Shown one piece after another: positions 38,432-47,583 of a DNA stretch of 64,000 nt. Source of the stretch: Akkermansia muciniphila. Lineage in GTDB: Bacteria > Verrucomicrobiota > Verrucomicrobiia > Opitutales > Opitutaceae. Each line of letters starts with the position of its first letter. Within the stretch, counting starts at the first letter, position 1. The stretch covers positions 1 through 64,000 of the forward strand of contig CAMCZZ010000009.1 in the NCBI GenBank assembly GCA_945888375.1, read 5' to 3'. The notes below the pieces were generated by a model. The model was given only the letters and a program-made list of their open reading frames with translations, was not told the DNA's origin and did not search any database. Position numbers and translations under genes: made by a program.

Positions 38432-41206
38432 TCAACCGGTGTTTTTCAAGCCGCCGGAGATGCCGTTGATCGTCAGTTCAACCACCCGCCGGGTCGCTTG
38501 CTCGGTCTCGGCATCGAGCCCGCCGCTGCGCAGGCGGCGCAGCATCTCCACCTGAAGGTAATTCAGCGGATCGATGTAGGGGTTGCGCAATTCGACCGAC
38601 TTTAACAGCACGGGCTCGCGCGCCAGCAATCGACGCTGGCCGGTGATGGCGAGGATGGCCGCCTCGGCCCGGGCGAATTCCGCCTCCAGAATGCCGAGCA
38701 TGCGGGCGCGGAGCTTGGGGTCCTCCACCAGCGAGGCATAGAGCCGGGCGATACCCATGTCAGCCTTCCGCATGGTCAGCTGGGCGTTGTCGATGAGGGT
38801 CTCGAAAAACGGCCACTCGGCGTGCATTTCACGCAAAAGATCCCGGCCCGAACGGCCACGTTTCAAAAGGGGCTCGAGCGCCGAGCCCAAGCCATACCAA
38901 CCAGGGAAGTTAAACCGGCTCTGCATCCAGGAGAAAACCCACGGTATCGCTCGCAGGTCGGCCACGCTCTGGGTGGCGCGGCGGAAAGTCGGGCGCGAGC
39001 CGAGCTTGAGGTTACTGATCTCGTCGATGGGTGTGGCCTGCTTCCAGAAAGCGATAAAATCGGGTTCATCATGCACGAGTTTTTTGTAGGCGGCAAAGCC
39101 GGCCGCGCTCATGCGTTCCATCGCCTCCTGCCACTCCGCTTTTATCGTCGCAGGCTGCTCGGCCGCCTGAATACCCAACATGACACCATAAGTCATCTGC
39201 TCCAAAATGCGATGGGCCAGCTCAGGGTCGTGGTAGCGGGTCGAAAGCACCTCGCCCTGCTCGGTCACGCGGATACCGCCGTCACGGAGCGCCACGGGCT
39301 GGGCCAGGATGGCCTTGGCCGCCGGGCCGCCGCCGCGTGCGATCGAGCCGCCGCGCCCATGAAAAAGAGTCACCCGCACTCCCTGTTCCTGGCAAACCCG
39401 GGCGATAGCCGCCTGTGCCTTGTAAAGCGCCCAGTTGGCGGTGAGGTAACCGCAATCCTTGTTGGAATCGGAGTATCCCAGCATCACGTGCTGGTGCCCG
39501 GCTTGGGTGGCGAGGATGGGCGCGTAAGCCGGGTGAGTGAACAACTCGGCCAGCACACGAGGGGCGTTGTCCAGATCCTCCAGCGTCTCGAAGAGGGGCG
39601 CGATCGGCAACTCCACGCCACTCAATCGCATAAGCAAAGCCACCTCCAGCAAATCGGAGACATCCGTCGTCATGCTGATGATATAGATGCCCAGACAATC
39701 CGGCCCGAGCAGACCGCGCGCCCGACCCGCCAAGATGAGCGGTTCCATCACGTGCCGGGTGGCGGCGGAACAGGCGGCCAACTCGCCGACCGCGATATCC
39801 TTGGCCCCAGGCAGACGGGCCGCGAGAACTTCACGACGTTGAGCCTCGGGCCAGCGGGGGTAATCGGGACGGCCCAGCAGCTCCGCCACCGCCGCTTCAT
39901 GGGGTCCGGAATGCTGGCGCAGATCCAGACGCGCCGTGTGCAAACCAAAAACATCCAGCCGCGCCAGGCTGTCGCTTAACTCGCCTCCGGCCAGGATAGC
40001 CCCGCGTCCAGCGGAGAGGCTCTGGCCGAGCACGCCAAGGATTTCCCGAACATCCTCGGTGCGGAGCATGGGTTCCTCGAGGGCGGACTCCGGAAGCGAA
40101 ACCACGCCGGGGACACGCCGCATGGCGGTTTCCAGACGCTCATGCAGTCCGGCCAGGACCAACCGGTAAGGCTCGTGCGGATAACGCTTGGCGAGCAACT
40201 CCACCCGCTTGGAAAGGTGCCGGTTTTCGCGCAGCAACTTCCGCATCTCGGTTGTAATGGTTTCACGCCGGTCAGAGACCGTAAGGCTACGGCCCAGTTC
40301 ACGCACGTCAGAGGCGAGCTTTCGCATGGCGAGGAGCCGGTGCAGCTCCAGCACCTCCTGAGTAACGGCGGCCGTGACATTAGGATTACCATCCCGATCG
40401 CCTCCGATCCAGGAGCCAAAGGTCAGCCAACCGGTCGGGGCGCTTACACCTGGATAATGCCTGGCAAGCGCCACCCTAAGGTCGTCCTGCAAGCGGGGCA
40501 GGGCCTCGTAGAGGGTGCTGTCAAAATACCACAAACCCGTCTTGGCCTCATCGGTGACGAGTGGCCGCTCGACCCGGCTACGATCGGTCAGCCAGAGAGA
40601 AGCAATCTCGCGCTCCACCGCAGCCGGATCCCCCAGTTGGCCGGGAACCTGCCCCACGTCGCGCTGGAGCAAATGAGCCAGCCGGCGCAGCTTGGTGAGT
40701 AAAGTGCGGCGTTTCGACTCCGTGGGATGCGCCGTAAAGACCAACTCGATGCGCATGCGGTCAACCAGCGCCTGCATCGACTCCGGCGGGGTGCCGCGCG
40801 TTTTTAACTCGGCCACCGCGGATTCGATTGATTCGCGCAGGGGAGGCACGGCCGCCTCCGCCCGCGCTACGGCTGCCCGGCGACGCCGCAGCAGTAGAAT
40901 GCGGAAGTTTTCCTCGGCCAGATTAACCAACTCGAAATAAAGAGTGAAGGCCATCGCCTGGCTGAACGCTTCCGCCGGCGTCAGGGCCTTGACTGCCTCG
41001 GTCAGCGCCATGCCCGCGTCGGTATCACCAGAGCGGGCTGCTTTGGCCAGTCGGCGCAATTGCTCCACCCGGACCAGGGTCTCCGGGCCCTCGAGCCGGG
41101 TGATCACCCGGCCAAGTGCGGAGCCCAGCGCGCGCACTTCGGCACGCAGACTGGAGATTTCTTTTAACGCGGTAGAAGAGGCGGTGGATGCGGCTTTGCG
41201 AGCCAT
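38432..41206 (-). CDS. ppc: phosphoenolpyruvate carboxylase
   Basis: Carboxylates PEP to oxaloacetate to refill the TCA cycle. ATG at 41206 gives 924 residues, close to the usual 880-970; the open frame continues about 100 residues upstream into DNA used by divergent lptD, so that extension is rejected. Catalytic landmarks: FTAHPTESKRRTLL (His), GSWIGGDRDGNPNVT, GYSDSNKDCGY and FHGRGGSIARGGGP. The C-terminus ends KNTG, as normal. Linked on the same strand to glgB. Confidence 0.95.
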   Translation of the reverse strand: MARKAASTASSTALKEISSLRAEVRALGSALGRVITRLEGPETLVRVEQLRRLAKAARSGDTDAGMALTEAVKALTPAEAFSQAMAFTLYFELVNLAEENFRILLLRRRRAAVARAEAAVPPLRESIESAVAELKTRGTPPESMQALVDRMRIELVFTAHPTESKRRTLLTKLRRLAHLLQRDVGQVPGQLGDPAAVEREIASLWLTDRSRVERPLVTDEAKTGLWYFDSTLYEALPRLQDDLRVALARHYPGVSAPTGWLTFGSWIGGDRDGNPNVTAAVTQEVLELHRLLAMRKLASDVRELGRSLTVSDRRETITTEMRKLLRENRHLSKRVELLAKRYPHEPYRLVLAGLHERLETAMRRVPGVVSLPESALEEPMLRTEDVREILGVLGQSLSAGRGAILAGGELSDSLARLDVFGLHTARLDLRQHSGPHEAAVAELLGRPDYPRWPEAQRREVLAARLPGAKDIAVGELAACSAATRHVMEPLILAGRARGLLGPDCLGIYIISMTTDVSDLLEVALLMRLSGVELPIAPLFETLEDLDNAPRVLAELFTHPAYAPILATQAGHQHVMLGYSDSNKDCGYLTANWALYKAQAAIARVCQEQGVRVTLFHGRGGSIARGGGPAAKAILAQPVALRDGGIRVTEQGEVLSTRYHDPELAHRILEQMTYGVMLGIQAAEQPATIKAEWQEAMERMSAAGFAAYKKLVHDEPDFIAFWKQATPIDEISNLKLGSRPTFRRATQSVADLRAIPWVFSWMQSRFNFPGWYGLGSALEPLLKRGRSGRDLLREMHAEWPFFETLIDNAQLTMRKADMGIARLYASLVEDPKLRARMLGILEAEFARAEAAILAITGQRRLLAREPVLLKSVELRNPYIDPLNYLQVEMLRRLRSGGLDAETEQATRRVVELTINGISGGLKNTG

Positions 41207-41357
41207 GATGTTGTAGAGGTGAGGCGGGAGGCGCGCGGAACTTGGCCCGCCCCGCGAAACGCTGGAAGCGAAAAGTGGGCCAAAACGCGACCGGGGGGGC
41301 GCCACCTGCATAACAGGGGCTTGCCTGCCTCCTGCGACACGTTTTGTTTGCTCCCTT

Positions 41358-43493
41358 GTGACCCTCCGCTTCGCCCCTCTTGTCGCCGTTCTGTCGCTCG
41401 CCTTCTCCCGCCTCGTCGCAGCCGAGCCTTCCATCCTGCCGCAACTCACCGCCAAAAGCACCCGGATCACCGAACAGGAATCCATCTTTAGCGGCGAGGC
41501 ACGGCTCGCGCACAAAGATGTCGTGCTCTACGCCGATGAAGTCGTTTACCGGAACCAGGACCGGATCGCCGTCGCACGCGGCAACGTTATTTTCATTCGC
41601 GGAGCCCAACGCTTGGTGACCGAGGAAATCACCTACCACCTCGATGACCAGACTTTCAGCGTGGGGCGGTTCCGTGTCGGCGAAGGCACCCTTTTCGCCT
41701 CGGGATCCCGCGCCGAGGGCACCCCGAAAAATCTCGCGGTGAACGACGCCTCCGTCACCTACGGCGAGCCCGATCCGCTCAGCCCGACCATCCGCGCCAG
41801 GACCTTCCGCTACACCGAGGCGGAAAACCCGGCCGATTCCCTGGCCCGCGTCGAGAGTCCCCGCTTGGGCGTAGGCACGACCAACATCCTGCCCTTGCCC
41901 ACCTTTTCGGAAACACCGCAAGACCCCACGCTCGCCGGGGTAGAGGCCCGCGCCGGTTTGAGCGGAAACCTCGGCGGCGAACTTAGCCTAAGCGCCACCA
42001 CCAGCATCACCCCTGCCCTGCGACTGGGCGGCGATGTCGGGCTGTTCACCAAACGCGGCGCCCTGCTCGGACCTGTGGGCGACTACAATACCCTCAACCC
42101 CGAAGGCCTCGGTGCCAAAGGCCGCTTCCGCACCGGCTTCATCCAAGATCAGGGCAAACCCGGCACCGACATCCGCGGCTACGCCATCCGTAACGAGCGC
42201 GGCTACATCGAGTGGCAACACTACCAACCGCTCGCCCCGGGCCTAGACCTCGCCGGACAACTTTACTACTGGTCCGACTCCTACGTCACCCGCGACTTCC
42301 GCTCGGAAGATTTCACTGAACTGCAAACACCCGACACCTGGTTCGAAGCCACCAAGGCCGGAGACAACTTCGTCGTCTCCCTGTTCACCCGCGTCCGCGT
42401 GAATGACTACGCTCTCGTTCAAGAGCGTCTGCCGGAACTGCGTTTCGACGGGCTGCCGGTGGAGATCGGCGCCGGCATCTACCATCGCATCAATGCCGGG
42501 GTCGCTATCCTGAAAGAAGACGACCCCGTGACCGACCTCACTACCCGCAGCCAGCGCGCCGACCTTTACTACGGAGCCTACCGCCCCTTCTCCCCCCGTG
42601 AATGGTTCTCTATCACACCCCTGATCGGCGGGCGCGTCACCCACTACCAGCGCACCAACCCCGGCTATCAGGACGGCCAATACACCCGTGCCCTTGGCGA
42701 GGCAGGCTTCGACGCCAAACTCTTCGAAACCAGCGCCACTTGGGATTACAAAAACCAACGTTGGGCCATCGACGGCCTTCGCCACATTGCCACCCCGACC
42801 GTCGCCTACCGCCTGAGCCCCTCCGCCGACATCGGGCGCGGCGCCATCCCTCGCATCGACGACGATTCGTTTAACACCTACCTCCGTCCGCTCGGCCTCG
42901 CCGACCGGCGCGATATCGACCAGCTGCCCGCGTTAAACACCTTCCGGCTCGGTCTGGCCAATACCCTCCAAACCCGCGACCAGACCCATGGCTCGCGCGA
43001 CCTTGCCCGCCTCGACTTCGCCCTCGATCAATACGCCGACGCCGAGGCCGCCTCCACAGACAAACACCGTCGTGACCGGACCGATGTCCACACCTTTGCC
43101 GCTCTCCAGCCGGCCCGCTGGCTGCGGTTCGACCTCTACCAGCGCCAGACCGTGCAGACCGGCACTATGCAGGAACTGAATACCGGCCTGACCCTGCAAG
43201 ACGCGACTGTCTGGAGCTTCCGCCTCGGCACCCACTTCCTCAACGACACCATCACCGAGCGGGAGATTCAGGAATACACCGCCGCCTACGGCCTGCGCCT
43301 GAGCGAGATTTACTCGATTCTCGCCCGCGTGCGCTTCGATTCGCGCACCGAGACGTTCACCGAACAAGCCCTGACGCTCAGCCAGCGCCTCTCCCGTTTC
43401 TGGACGCTCAACTACCAGCTCACCGCCTACGATGGTCCCCGCCGAGAAGATGACTTCGGTTTCGCCATCAGTATCGAGAGCGCAGGGTTTTAA
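41358..43493 (+). CDS. lptD: LPS-assembly outer-membrane protein, LptD/OstA family
   Basis: Inserts lipopolysaccharide into the outer leaflet of the outer membrane. The GTG start at 41358 gives 711 residues with a signal peptide (about 1-22). Residues 30-140 form an OstA/LptA-like jelly-roll domain (FSGEARLAHKDVVLYADEV). The remainder is beta-barrel: alternating Tyr/Arg/Asp-rich strands ending in Phe (IESAGF). It is near the family length. The disulfide-forming Cys pairs of enteric LptD are not evident, as in many distant homologues. Diverges from ppc. Confidence 0.85.
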   Translation: MTLRFAPLVAVLSLAFSRLVAAEPSILPQLTAKSTRITEQESIFSGEARLAHKDVVLYADEVVYRNQDRIAVARGNVIFIRGAQRLVTEEITYHLDDQTFSVGRFRVGEGTLFASGSRAEGTPKNLAVNDASVTYGEPDPLSPTIRARTFRYTEAENPADSLARVESPRLGVGTTNILPLPTFSETPQDPTLAGVEARAGLSGNLGGELSLSATTSITPALRLGGDVGLFTKRGALLGPVGDYNTLNPEGLGAKGRFRTGFIQDQGKPGTDIRGYAIRNERGYIEWQHYQPLAPGLDLAGQLYYWSDSYVTRDFRSEDFTELQTPDTWFEATKAGDNFVVSLFTRVRVNDYALVQERLPELRFDGLPVEIGAGIYHRINAGVAILKEDDPVTDLTTRSQRADLYYGAYRPFSPREWFSITPLIGGRVTHYQRTNPGYQDGQYTRALGEAGFDAKLFETSATWDYKNQRWAIDGLRHIATPTVAYRLSPSADIGRGAIPRIDDDSFNTYLRPLGLADRRDIDQLPALNTFRLGLANTLQTRDQTHGSRDLARLDFALDQYADAEAASTDKHRRDRTDVHTFAALQPARWLRFDLYQRQTVQTGTMQELNTGLTLQDATVWSFRLGTHFLNDTITEREIQEYTAAYGLRLSEIYSILARVRFDSRTETFTEQALTLSQRLSRFWTLNYQLTAYDGPRREDDFGFAISIESAGF

Positions 43494-43517
43494 CCCGCCC
43501 GCCCGGGTCCACCTCGC

Positions 43518-44696
43518 GTGAGCGTAGCCCATAACCAGCTCCGCGTTGCTCGCGAGCTCTGGAAGCGCCTCCACCCCCTGGACCGCGGCGTGCCCGCACG
43601 CTTGCAAGCCCTGCTGGCCGACCGCCGGTTCGGATCCCGCGACCGCCGTCTCTACCGCGAGTTACTCTTCACCGCCCTGCGCCACGCCCGGCCGCTGGCC
43701 GCGCTCGCCGGACTCGAGGAACTCGCTTGGGCCGCCCGGCTGGCCACCGCCTGCGCCGACTCGCGCGAAACCGAGGCCTTCCGCGCCGCCTTCGCCCCCG
43801 CCGCTCCCCCCGCCCCACCCCATCCACTCGACCTCGTGCCGGCCTGGTTTTCCAACGAGGCAGACGCCGGCGCCCCCGCCCCCGCAGTGGCCGCCGCCCT
43901 GCTCGCCCGCGCCCCCGTTTGGGTCCGCCTAGATCCCGCCCACTCTGACGAGGCCCACGCTGAATGGGACGCACGCGGCTGGACCTCCCAGCCCCACCCC
44001 GTCCTGACCTCCGCCCGCCGCCTGCCACCAGAAACCGGCGTCACCGCCTGCTCCTCGTATCTGAACGGAAGATACGAGGTCCAAGACCTCGGTTCCCAGG
44101 CCCTTCTCGCCGCCCTCGACCTCCCCGCCCGCAGCCCCGGTCCGCGTTGGCTCGACGCCTGCGCGGGCGCCGGCGGCAAAACCCTTCAACTCGCCGCCTT
44201 GCTCGGGCCGGCCGCCCGCATTGATGCCGCCGATGTGCGCACCTCCGCTCTCGTCGAGTTACGAGCGCGGGCCGCCCGTGCCGGCCTAGCCAGCCGCATC
44301 CGAACCCTCCCCCGCGCCAACACCGGCGAACTCTACGATGGCGTGTTGGTGGACGCCCCCTGCTCAGGCAGCGGCACTTGGCGCCGCGCCCCGCACCTCA
44401 TGGCCTGCACCGGAGAAGCCGAACTAGCCGCCGCCGCCCGCCTCCAATCGTTGATTTTAGCCGAATCAGCCCCGCATGTCCGCCCGGGCGGCCTGCTCGT
44501 CTATGCAACTTGTTCCATTGCCCGCCTAGAAAACGAGAGTGTCGCCGCCGCCTTTATCGCCACCCACGGCGACCGGTTCCTAGCCGAACCCTCCGCCCTC
44601 GATCTGGGTTTCCCCCGTCTCCCCCACGGCTTGGCCATCACCCCCGGACACTGGGATAATGACGGTTTTTACCTGGCCGTTTTCCGGCGCCGCTGA
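43518..44696 (+). CDS. RsmB/Nop2-family rRNA m5C methyltransferase
   Basis: SAM-dependent RNA cytosine-5 methyltransferase. GTG at 43518 gives 392 residues. An N-terminal NusB-like helical region (about 1-120) is followed by a Rossmann fold with the SAM motif DACAGAGGKTLQ, motif IV DAPCSGSGTWRR and motif VI YATCSI, each with its conserved Cys. The target is likely 16S rRNA by family, but the exact position cannot be assigned. Begins 24 bp after lptD and leads into the scpA group. Confidence 0.88.
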   Translation: MSVAHNQLRVARELWKRLHPLDRGVPARLQALLADRRFGSRDRRLYRELLFTALRHARPLAALAGLEELAWAARLATACADSRETEAFRAAFAPAAPPAPPHPLDLVPAWFSNEADAGAPAPAVAAALLARAPVWVRLDPAHSDEAHAEWDARGWTSQPHPVLTSARRLPPETGVTACSSYLNGRYEVQDLGSQALLAALDLPARSPGPRWLDACAGAGGKTLQLAALLGPAARIDAADVRTSALVELRARAARAGLASRIRTLPRANTGELYDGVLVDAPCSGSGTWRRAPHLMACTGEAELAAAARLQSLILAESAPHVRPGGLLVYATCSIARLENESVAAAFIATHGDRFLAEPSALDLGFPRLPHGLAITPGHWDNDGFYLAVFRRR

Positions 44697-44750
44697 CGCA
44701 CGTTTCCCCTTGCCGGAGCCGCGCCGCCACCAAGCATCCGACCCCGCACC

Positions 44751-45605
44751 GTGATTCCCGACGCCGATCTCCGCATCAAGCTGCCTGTCTTTGAGGGCCC
44801 CCTCGACCTGCTGCTTTTCCTCATTCGGAAAAACGAGCTGGATATCTACGACATCCCCATCGCGACCGTCACCCGACAATATATTGAGGTGCTACGCTCG
44901 ATGCGCGAACTCGACCTCGACGTGGCCGGCGAGTTCTTCGTCATGGCCGCCTCGCTGATGGAGATAAAAAGCCGCATGCTCCTGCCGCGCGGCCAGGCTG
45001 CGGTGGACGCCAGTGCCGACGAGGATCCCCTCGATCCGCGCTGGGAACTGGTGCACCAACTGCTCCAATATAAAAAATTCAAGGAGGCGGCCGCGAAACT
45101 GGATGAACTCGCCGCCTTCCAGCGCGATCTGCTCCCCCGCCAAGTGCTCGAGGTGGCCGTGACCGAAAACGAGCGCCCGCTCAAACCCGTTGACCGAATC
45201 GAACTGTGGAACGCGTTCAACCTCGTCCTGCGCCGCCTCGCCGAAAAACTCGTCGTCGGCGAAATCAAGGGCGAGGAGGTCACCGTCTCCGATAAAATGG
45301 AGGAGTTGCTCCACTTCATCCAGACACGCCGCGCGTTCCTCTTCACCGAGCTTTTCGACGGCCGCCCCGTAACCGTGCGCGTGCTCGTCGCGACCTTCAT
45401 CGCCGTTCTCGAGCTCACCCGTTTGCGTAAACTTCGCGTTCGCCAAGACGAGGCTTACGCCGACATCCGGGTCGAGGCGGTCGACGACCCCTCCGAATTA
45501 CCCGGCCTGCTCGCCCCCACCGAACCCGAAACCGCCCCGATTGCCCCCGCCGCCCTTGAGATGCCGCTTGAAACGCCAAAGGAAGAAAGCACCGTGAACC
45601 TGTGA
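44751..45605 (+). CDS. scpA: segregation and condensation protein A
   Basis: Kleisin that joins the heads of SMC in the bacterial condensin. GTG at 44751 gives 284 residues. The N-terminal FEGPLDLLLFLIRKNELDIYDIPIA is the family signature, the middle includes VAGEFFVMAASLMEIKSRMLLP, and the C-terminal winged helix spans about 165-240, followed by an acidic Pro-rich tail. The partner scpB is not adjacent; instead a 91-residue unknown overlaps its stop. Confidence 0.95.
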   Translation: MIPDADLRIKLPVFEGPLDLLLFLIRKNELDIYDIPIATVTRQYIEVLRSMRELDLDVAGEFFVMAASLMEIKSRMLLPRGQAAVDASADEDPLDPRWELVHQLLQYKKFKEAAAKLDELAAFQRDLLPRQVLEVAVTENERPLKPVDRIELWNAFNLVLRRLAEKLVVGEIKGEEVTVSDKMEELLHFIQTRRAFLFTELFDGRPVTVRVLVATFIAVLELTRLRKLRVRQDEAYADIRVEAVDDPSELPGLLAPTEPETAPIAPAALEMPLETPKEESTVNL

Positions 45606-45877
45606 GCAAACGCCCTCGCCCAGTTCCCGCCAAACCCACCCAGCCGGCCGCCCGCCCCGCTGGCTTGCTCGGGGTAGGTCTGGACAACACCGATGGCCAC
45701 AAACGCGTCACCACCGGCGAACACTTCGTGCTGGTCGGCGGCTCGGCCGAGACCCACGAACGCATGACCGAAACCACCGTAAAGACCTTCGAAGAATTGA
45801 AGCGGCGCGATAAACAACTCCAATCTGTGGACCCCCGCGAACTCGCCGAAATCATCCACAAGTCCACCCCGCGCTGA
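45602..45877 (+). CDS. small protein of unknown function coupled to scpA
   Basis: 91 residues; not recognised. Its GTG start overlaps the scpA TGA, so translation is probably coupled and it is likely a genuine gene. The N-terminus is basic and Pro-rich; the rest (FVLVGGSAETHERMTETTVKT, then a charged helix) looks folded. No signal peptide or membrane segment. Position suggests a link to ScpA or chromosome dynamics, but that is inference from overlap only. Confidence 0.65.
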   Translation: MSKRPRPVPAKPTQPAARPAGLLGVGLDNTDGHKRVTTGEHFVLVGGSAETHERMTETTVKTFEELKRRDKQLQSVDPRELAEIIHKSTPR

Positions 45878-45920
45878 GCACTTTTAAAAAACTACCTTTT
45901 TCCCGACCTACCCTTTCACC

Positions 45921-46313
45921 ATGAGCGACACCCCCGGTTCCATTCCTGCCCCCGAAGCCCCCAAGCCCCGCCTCAGCCTCACGCCCAAGGCCCCCGCCCC
46001 CGCCCCGGCCCCCGAAGCTCCCGCCGCCGCCGAGCCAAGTGCCGTCACGCCCCCGCCGCCCTCGCTCCAAGCCTCGAGCTCCGCCACCCCGGCCTCGCTT
46101 CTAGCCGCCCCTAAAACCGGCGCGACCCGCCCCTCCCTGAAACTCTCCGGCACACCGCACCCCTCCATCGAAAACCCGACTGACGCCAAGTTTGAGACGC
46201 CAATCGCCGACCGCTCCGGCGACGCCCCGTCCCTCGTCGTGGTTACGCTTTCCGGCCTCGCCGCCGCTGCCGCTCTCACTTTTGCCGCTCTCCTTTATTT
46301 CAAAAATCAATAA
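45921..46313 (+). CDS. Pro/Ala-rich tail-anchored membrane protein
   Basis: 130 residues; not recognised. The first 85 or so are disordered, rich in Pro, Ala, Ser and Thr. A single membrane helix near the C-terminus (VVVTLSGLAAAAALTFAALLYF) is followed by a two-three residue basic tail, so it is probably tail-anchored with the disordered part in the cytoplasm. It lies in the same direction between the scpA-linked small gene and trxA, 9 bp before trxA. Confidence 0.6.
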   Translation: MSDTPGSIPAPEAPKPRLSLTPKAPAPAPAPEAPAAAEPSAVTPPPPSLQASSSATPASLLAAPKTGATRPSLKLSGTPHPSIENPTDAKFETPIADRSGDAPSLVVVTLSGLAAAAALTFAALLYFKNQ

Positions 46314-46322
46314 ACTCACCTT

Positions 46323-46646
46323 ATGTCCGACACCCTCGCCCACTTCGACGAAACCTCCTTCAAAACCGCCATCTCGGGCCCGGTGCCCGTGTTGGTTGAC
46401 TTCTGGGCCCCCTGGTGCGGCCCCTGCAAAGCCATCGCTCCCATCCTAGCCGAGCTCGCCACGGAGCTCGAAGGCAAGCTGACCATCGGTAAGGTCAACG
46501 TGGACGACCACGGCAGCCTCGCCGAGGCCTACTCTGTCCGCGCCATCCCGACCATGCTGGTTTTCAAGGGCGGCCAACTCGTCGATACCCTCGTCGGCAT
46601 GCAGTCGAAGGATAGCCTCAAGGCAAAGCTGCTCGCCCACCTCTAA
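46323..46646 (+). CDS. trxA: thioredoxin
   Basis: General cytoplasmic disulfide reductase. The 107-residue protein has the redox site WCGPC in DFWAPWCGPCKAIAP, the cis-Pro in RAIPTMLVFKGG, and normal length. There is no signal peptide. It is the last gene of the scpA group and is followed by a strong plus-strand terminator at 46876-46903. Confidence 0.96.
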   Translation: MSDTLAHFDETSFKTAISGPVPVLVDFWAPWCGPCKAIAPILAELATELEGKLTIGKVNVDDHGSLAEAYSVRAIPTMLVFKGGQLVDTLVGMQSKDSLKAKLLAHL

Positions 46647-46660
46647 GCCGAGATAAAACA

Positions 46661-46835
46661 GTTGGACAGCGGAGCAGGGGAGCAAAGGGGCGTGCCGATT
46701 TCGGCGCAGACCAAGCCAAAGACGGAGCCGTAGGCGGTGGGTGTGCCCGCAAGGCGAAGCCTAACCGGAGGCCATTTCTTACCGAGAGCCCCATCGAATG
46801 GTGCCGCCAAGTGGCCTCGAAGCGACCCGGACAAC
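46661..46835 (-). repeat. dispersed intergenic repeat family 2, copy 3
   Basis: Read on the minus strand, blocks GTTG-C-GGGTCGC, TCGAGGC, ACTTGGC, CACC and TGGGGC match copy 1 at 3661-3800 over about 50 bp with no gaps; GCCTACGGC and GGTCTGCGCC blocks match copy 2. The copy lies between converging trxA and trpF, before the trxA terminator. It would therefore be transcribed within the trxA 3' end. Confidence 0.6.
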
Positions 46836-46875
46836 GAAATGATCACGGCTGAGCAGAAGCGCTTCGCCCTTTCCC

Positions 46876-46903
46876 GCCCGACCTTTCCCGGTCGGGCTTT
46901 TTT
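46876..46903 (+). terminator. rho-independent terminator of the trxA group
   Basis: Perfect 8-bp stem GCCCGACC (46876-46883) with GGTCGGGC (46890-46897), a 6-nt loop and six following T residues. It lies close to the trpF stop and may also influence minus-strand transcripts. Confidence 0.9.
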
Positions 46904-46918
46904 ATGCCCTCCTCTAGG

Positions 46919-47569
46919 CTACCGCGCCTCGATCAGTCGCGCCGCCAAGGCCCGTAAGCGCTCCACGGACTTCACCCCCGGCGCGCTCTCCACACCGCTG
47001 TTGACGTCGATGCAAGCCGCGCCGCTCTGAATCAACGCATCCCGCACATTATCTGGCCCCAGCCCGCCAGCAAGAATCCAGCGCTTTCCCGGAAACGAGC
47101 CCGCCAATCGCGCGAACCCGCCCCAATCCCCTGTCCGGCCCGACCCACCAAATCCCTCGGCATGATAGGTATCCACCAAAAAAGTCTCCGCCAAGGGCAG
47201 CCATCCTTCCGGAAAAATCCCGCCCGGCGGCAACTTGGGCGCCAACCAGAGCCGGTCCGGTCCCACCAGCGACGACCACTCTGCGACGCGCGTGACTTCC
47301 AGGTCGTGCCGCGCATGGATTTGGAAATACGCAAACCCGGCCGCCGCCACTTCGGTCAAACGGGCCACCGTGGGCTCGACCAGCACCGCCACCCTCCGCA
47401 GCCCCGCCGGCCACCCCGCCGCTCCCGCCACATAGTCGGCGAGCGCAAGATAACGCGGGGACTTTTCATACAGGATAAACCCCAGAAAATCCGCCCCTAA
47501 CTCCGCCGCCAACCGCGCATCCTCGCCCCGGCGCAACCCGCAAACCTTCCACTGGATACCAACGGTCAT
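46919..47569 (-). CDS. trpF: phosphoribosylanthranilate isomerase
   Basis: Third step of tryptophan synthesis. ATG at 47569 gives 216 residues, the usual length; the longer frame to 47725 runs into the DegT gene and is rejected. Conserved features: WKVCGLRR with the catalytic Cys, ELGADFLGFI, an Asp in LVDTYHAEGFGGSGRTG, AGGLGPDNV and DVNSGVE. Located 14 bp after the DegT-type aminotransferase on the same strand, probably co-transcribed. Confidence 0.93.
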   Translation of the reverse strand: MTVGIQWKVCGLRRGEDARLAAELGADFLGFILYEKSPRYLALADYVAGAAGWPAGLRRVAVLVEPTVARLTEVAAAGFAYFQIHARHDLEVTRVAEWSSLVGPDRLWLAPKLPPGGIFPEGWLPLAETFLVDTYHAEGFGGSGRTGDWGGFARLAGSFPGKRWILAGGLGPDNVRDALIQSGAACIDVNSGVESAPGVKSVERLRALAARLIEAR

Positions 47570-47583
47570 ATAGAACGTTGGTA

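Noticed and set aside
41207-41515. N-terminal extension of phosphoenolpyruvate carboxylase
   Set aside because: The extra 100 or so residues have no family similarity and overlap the start of lptD on the other strand; the ATG at 41206 gives normal length.
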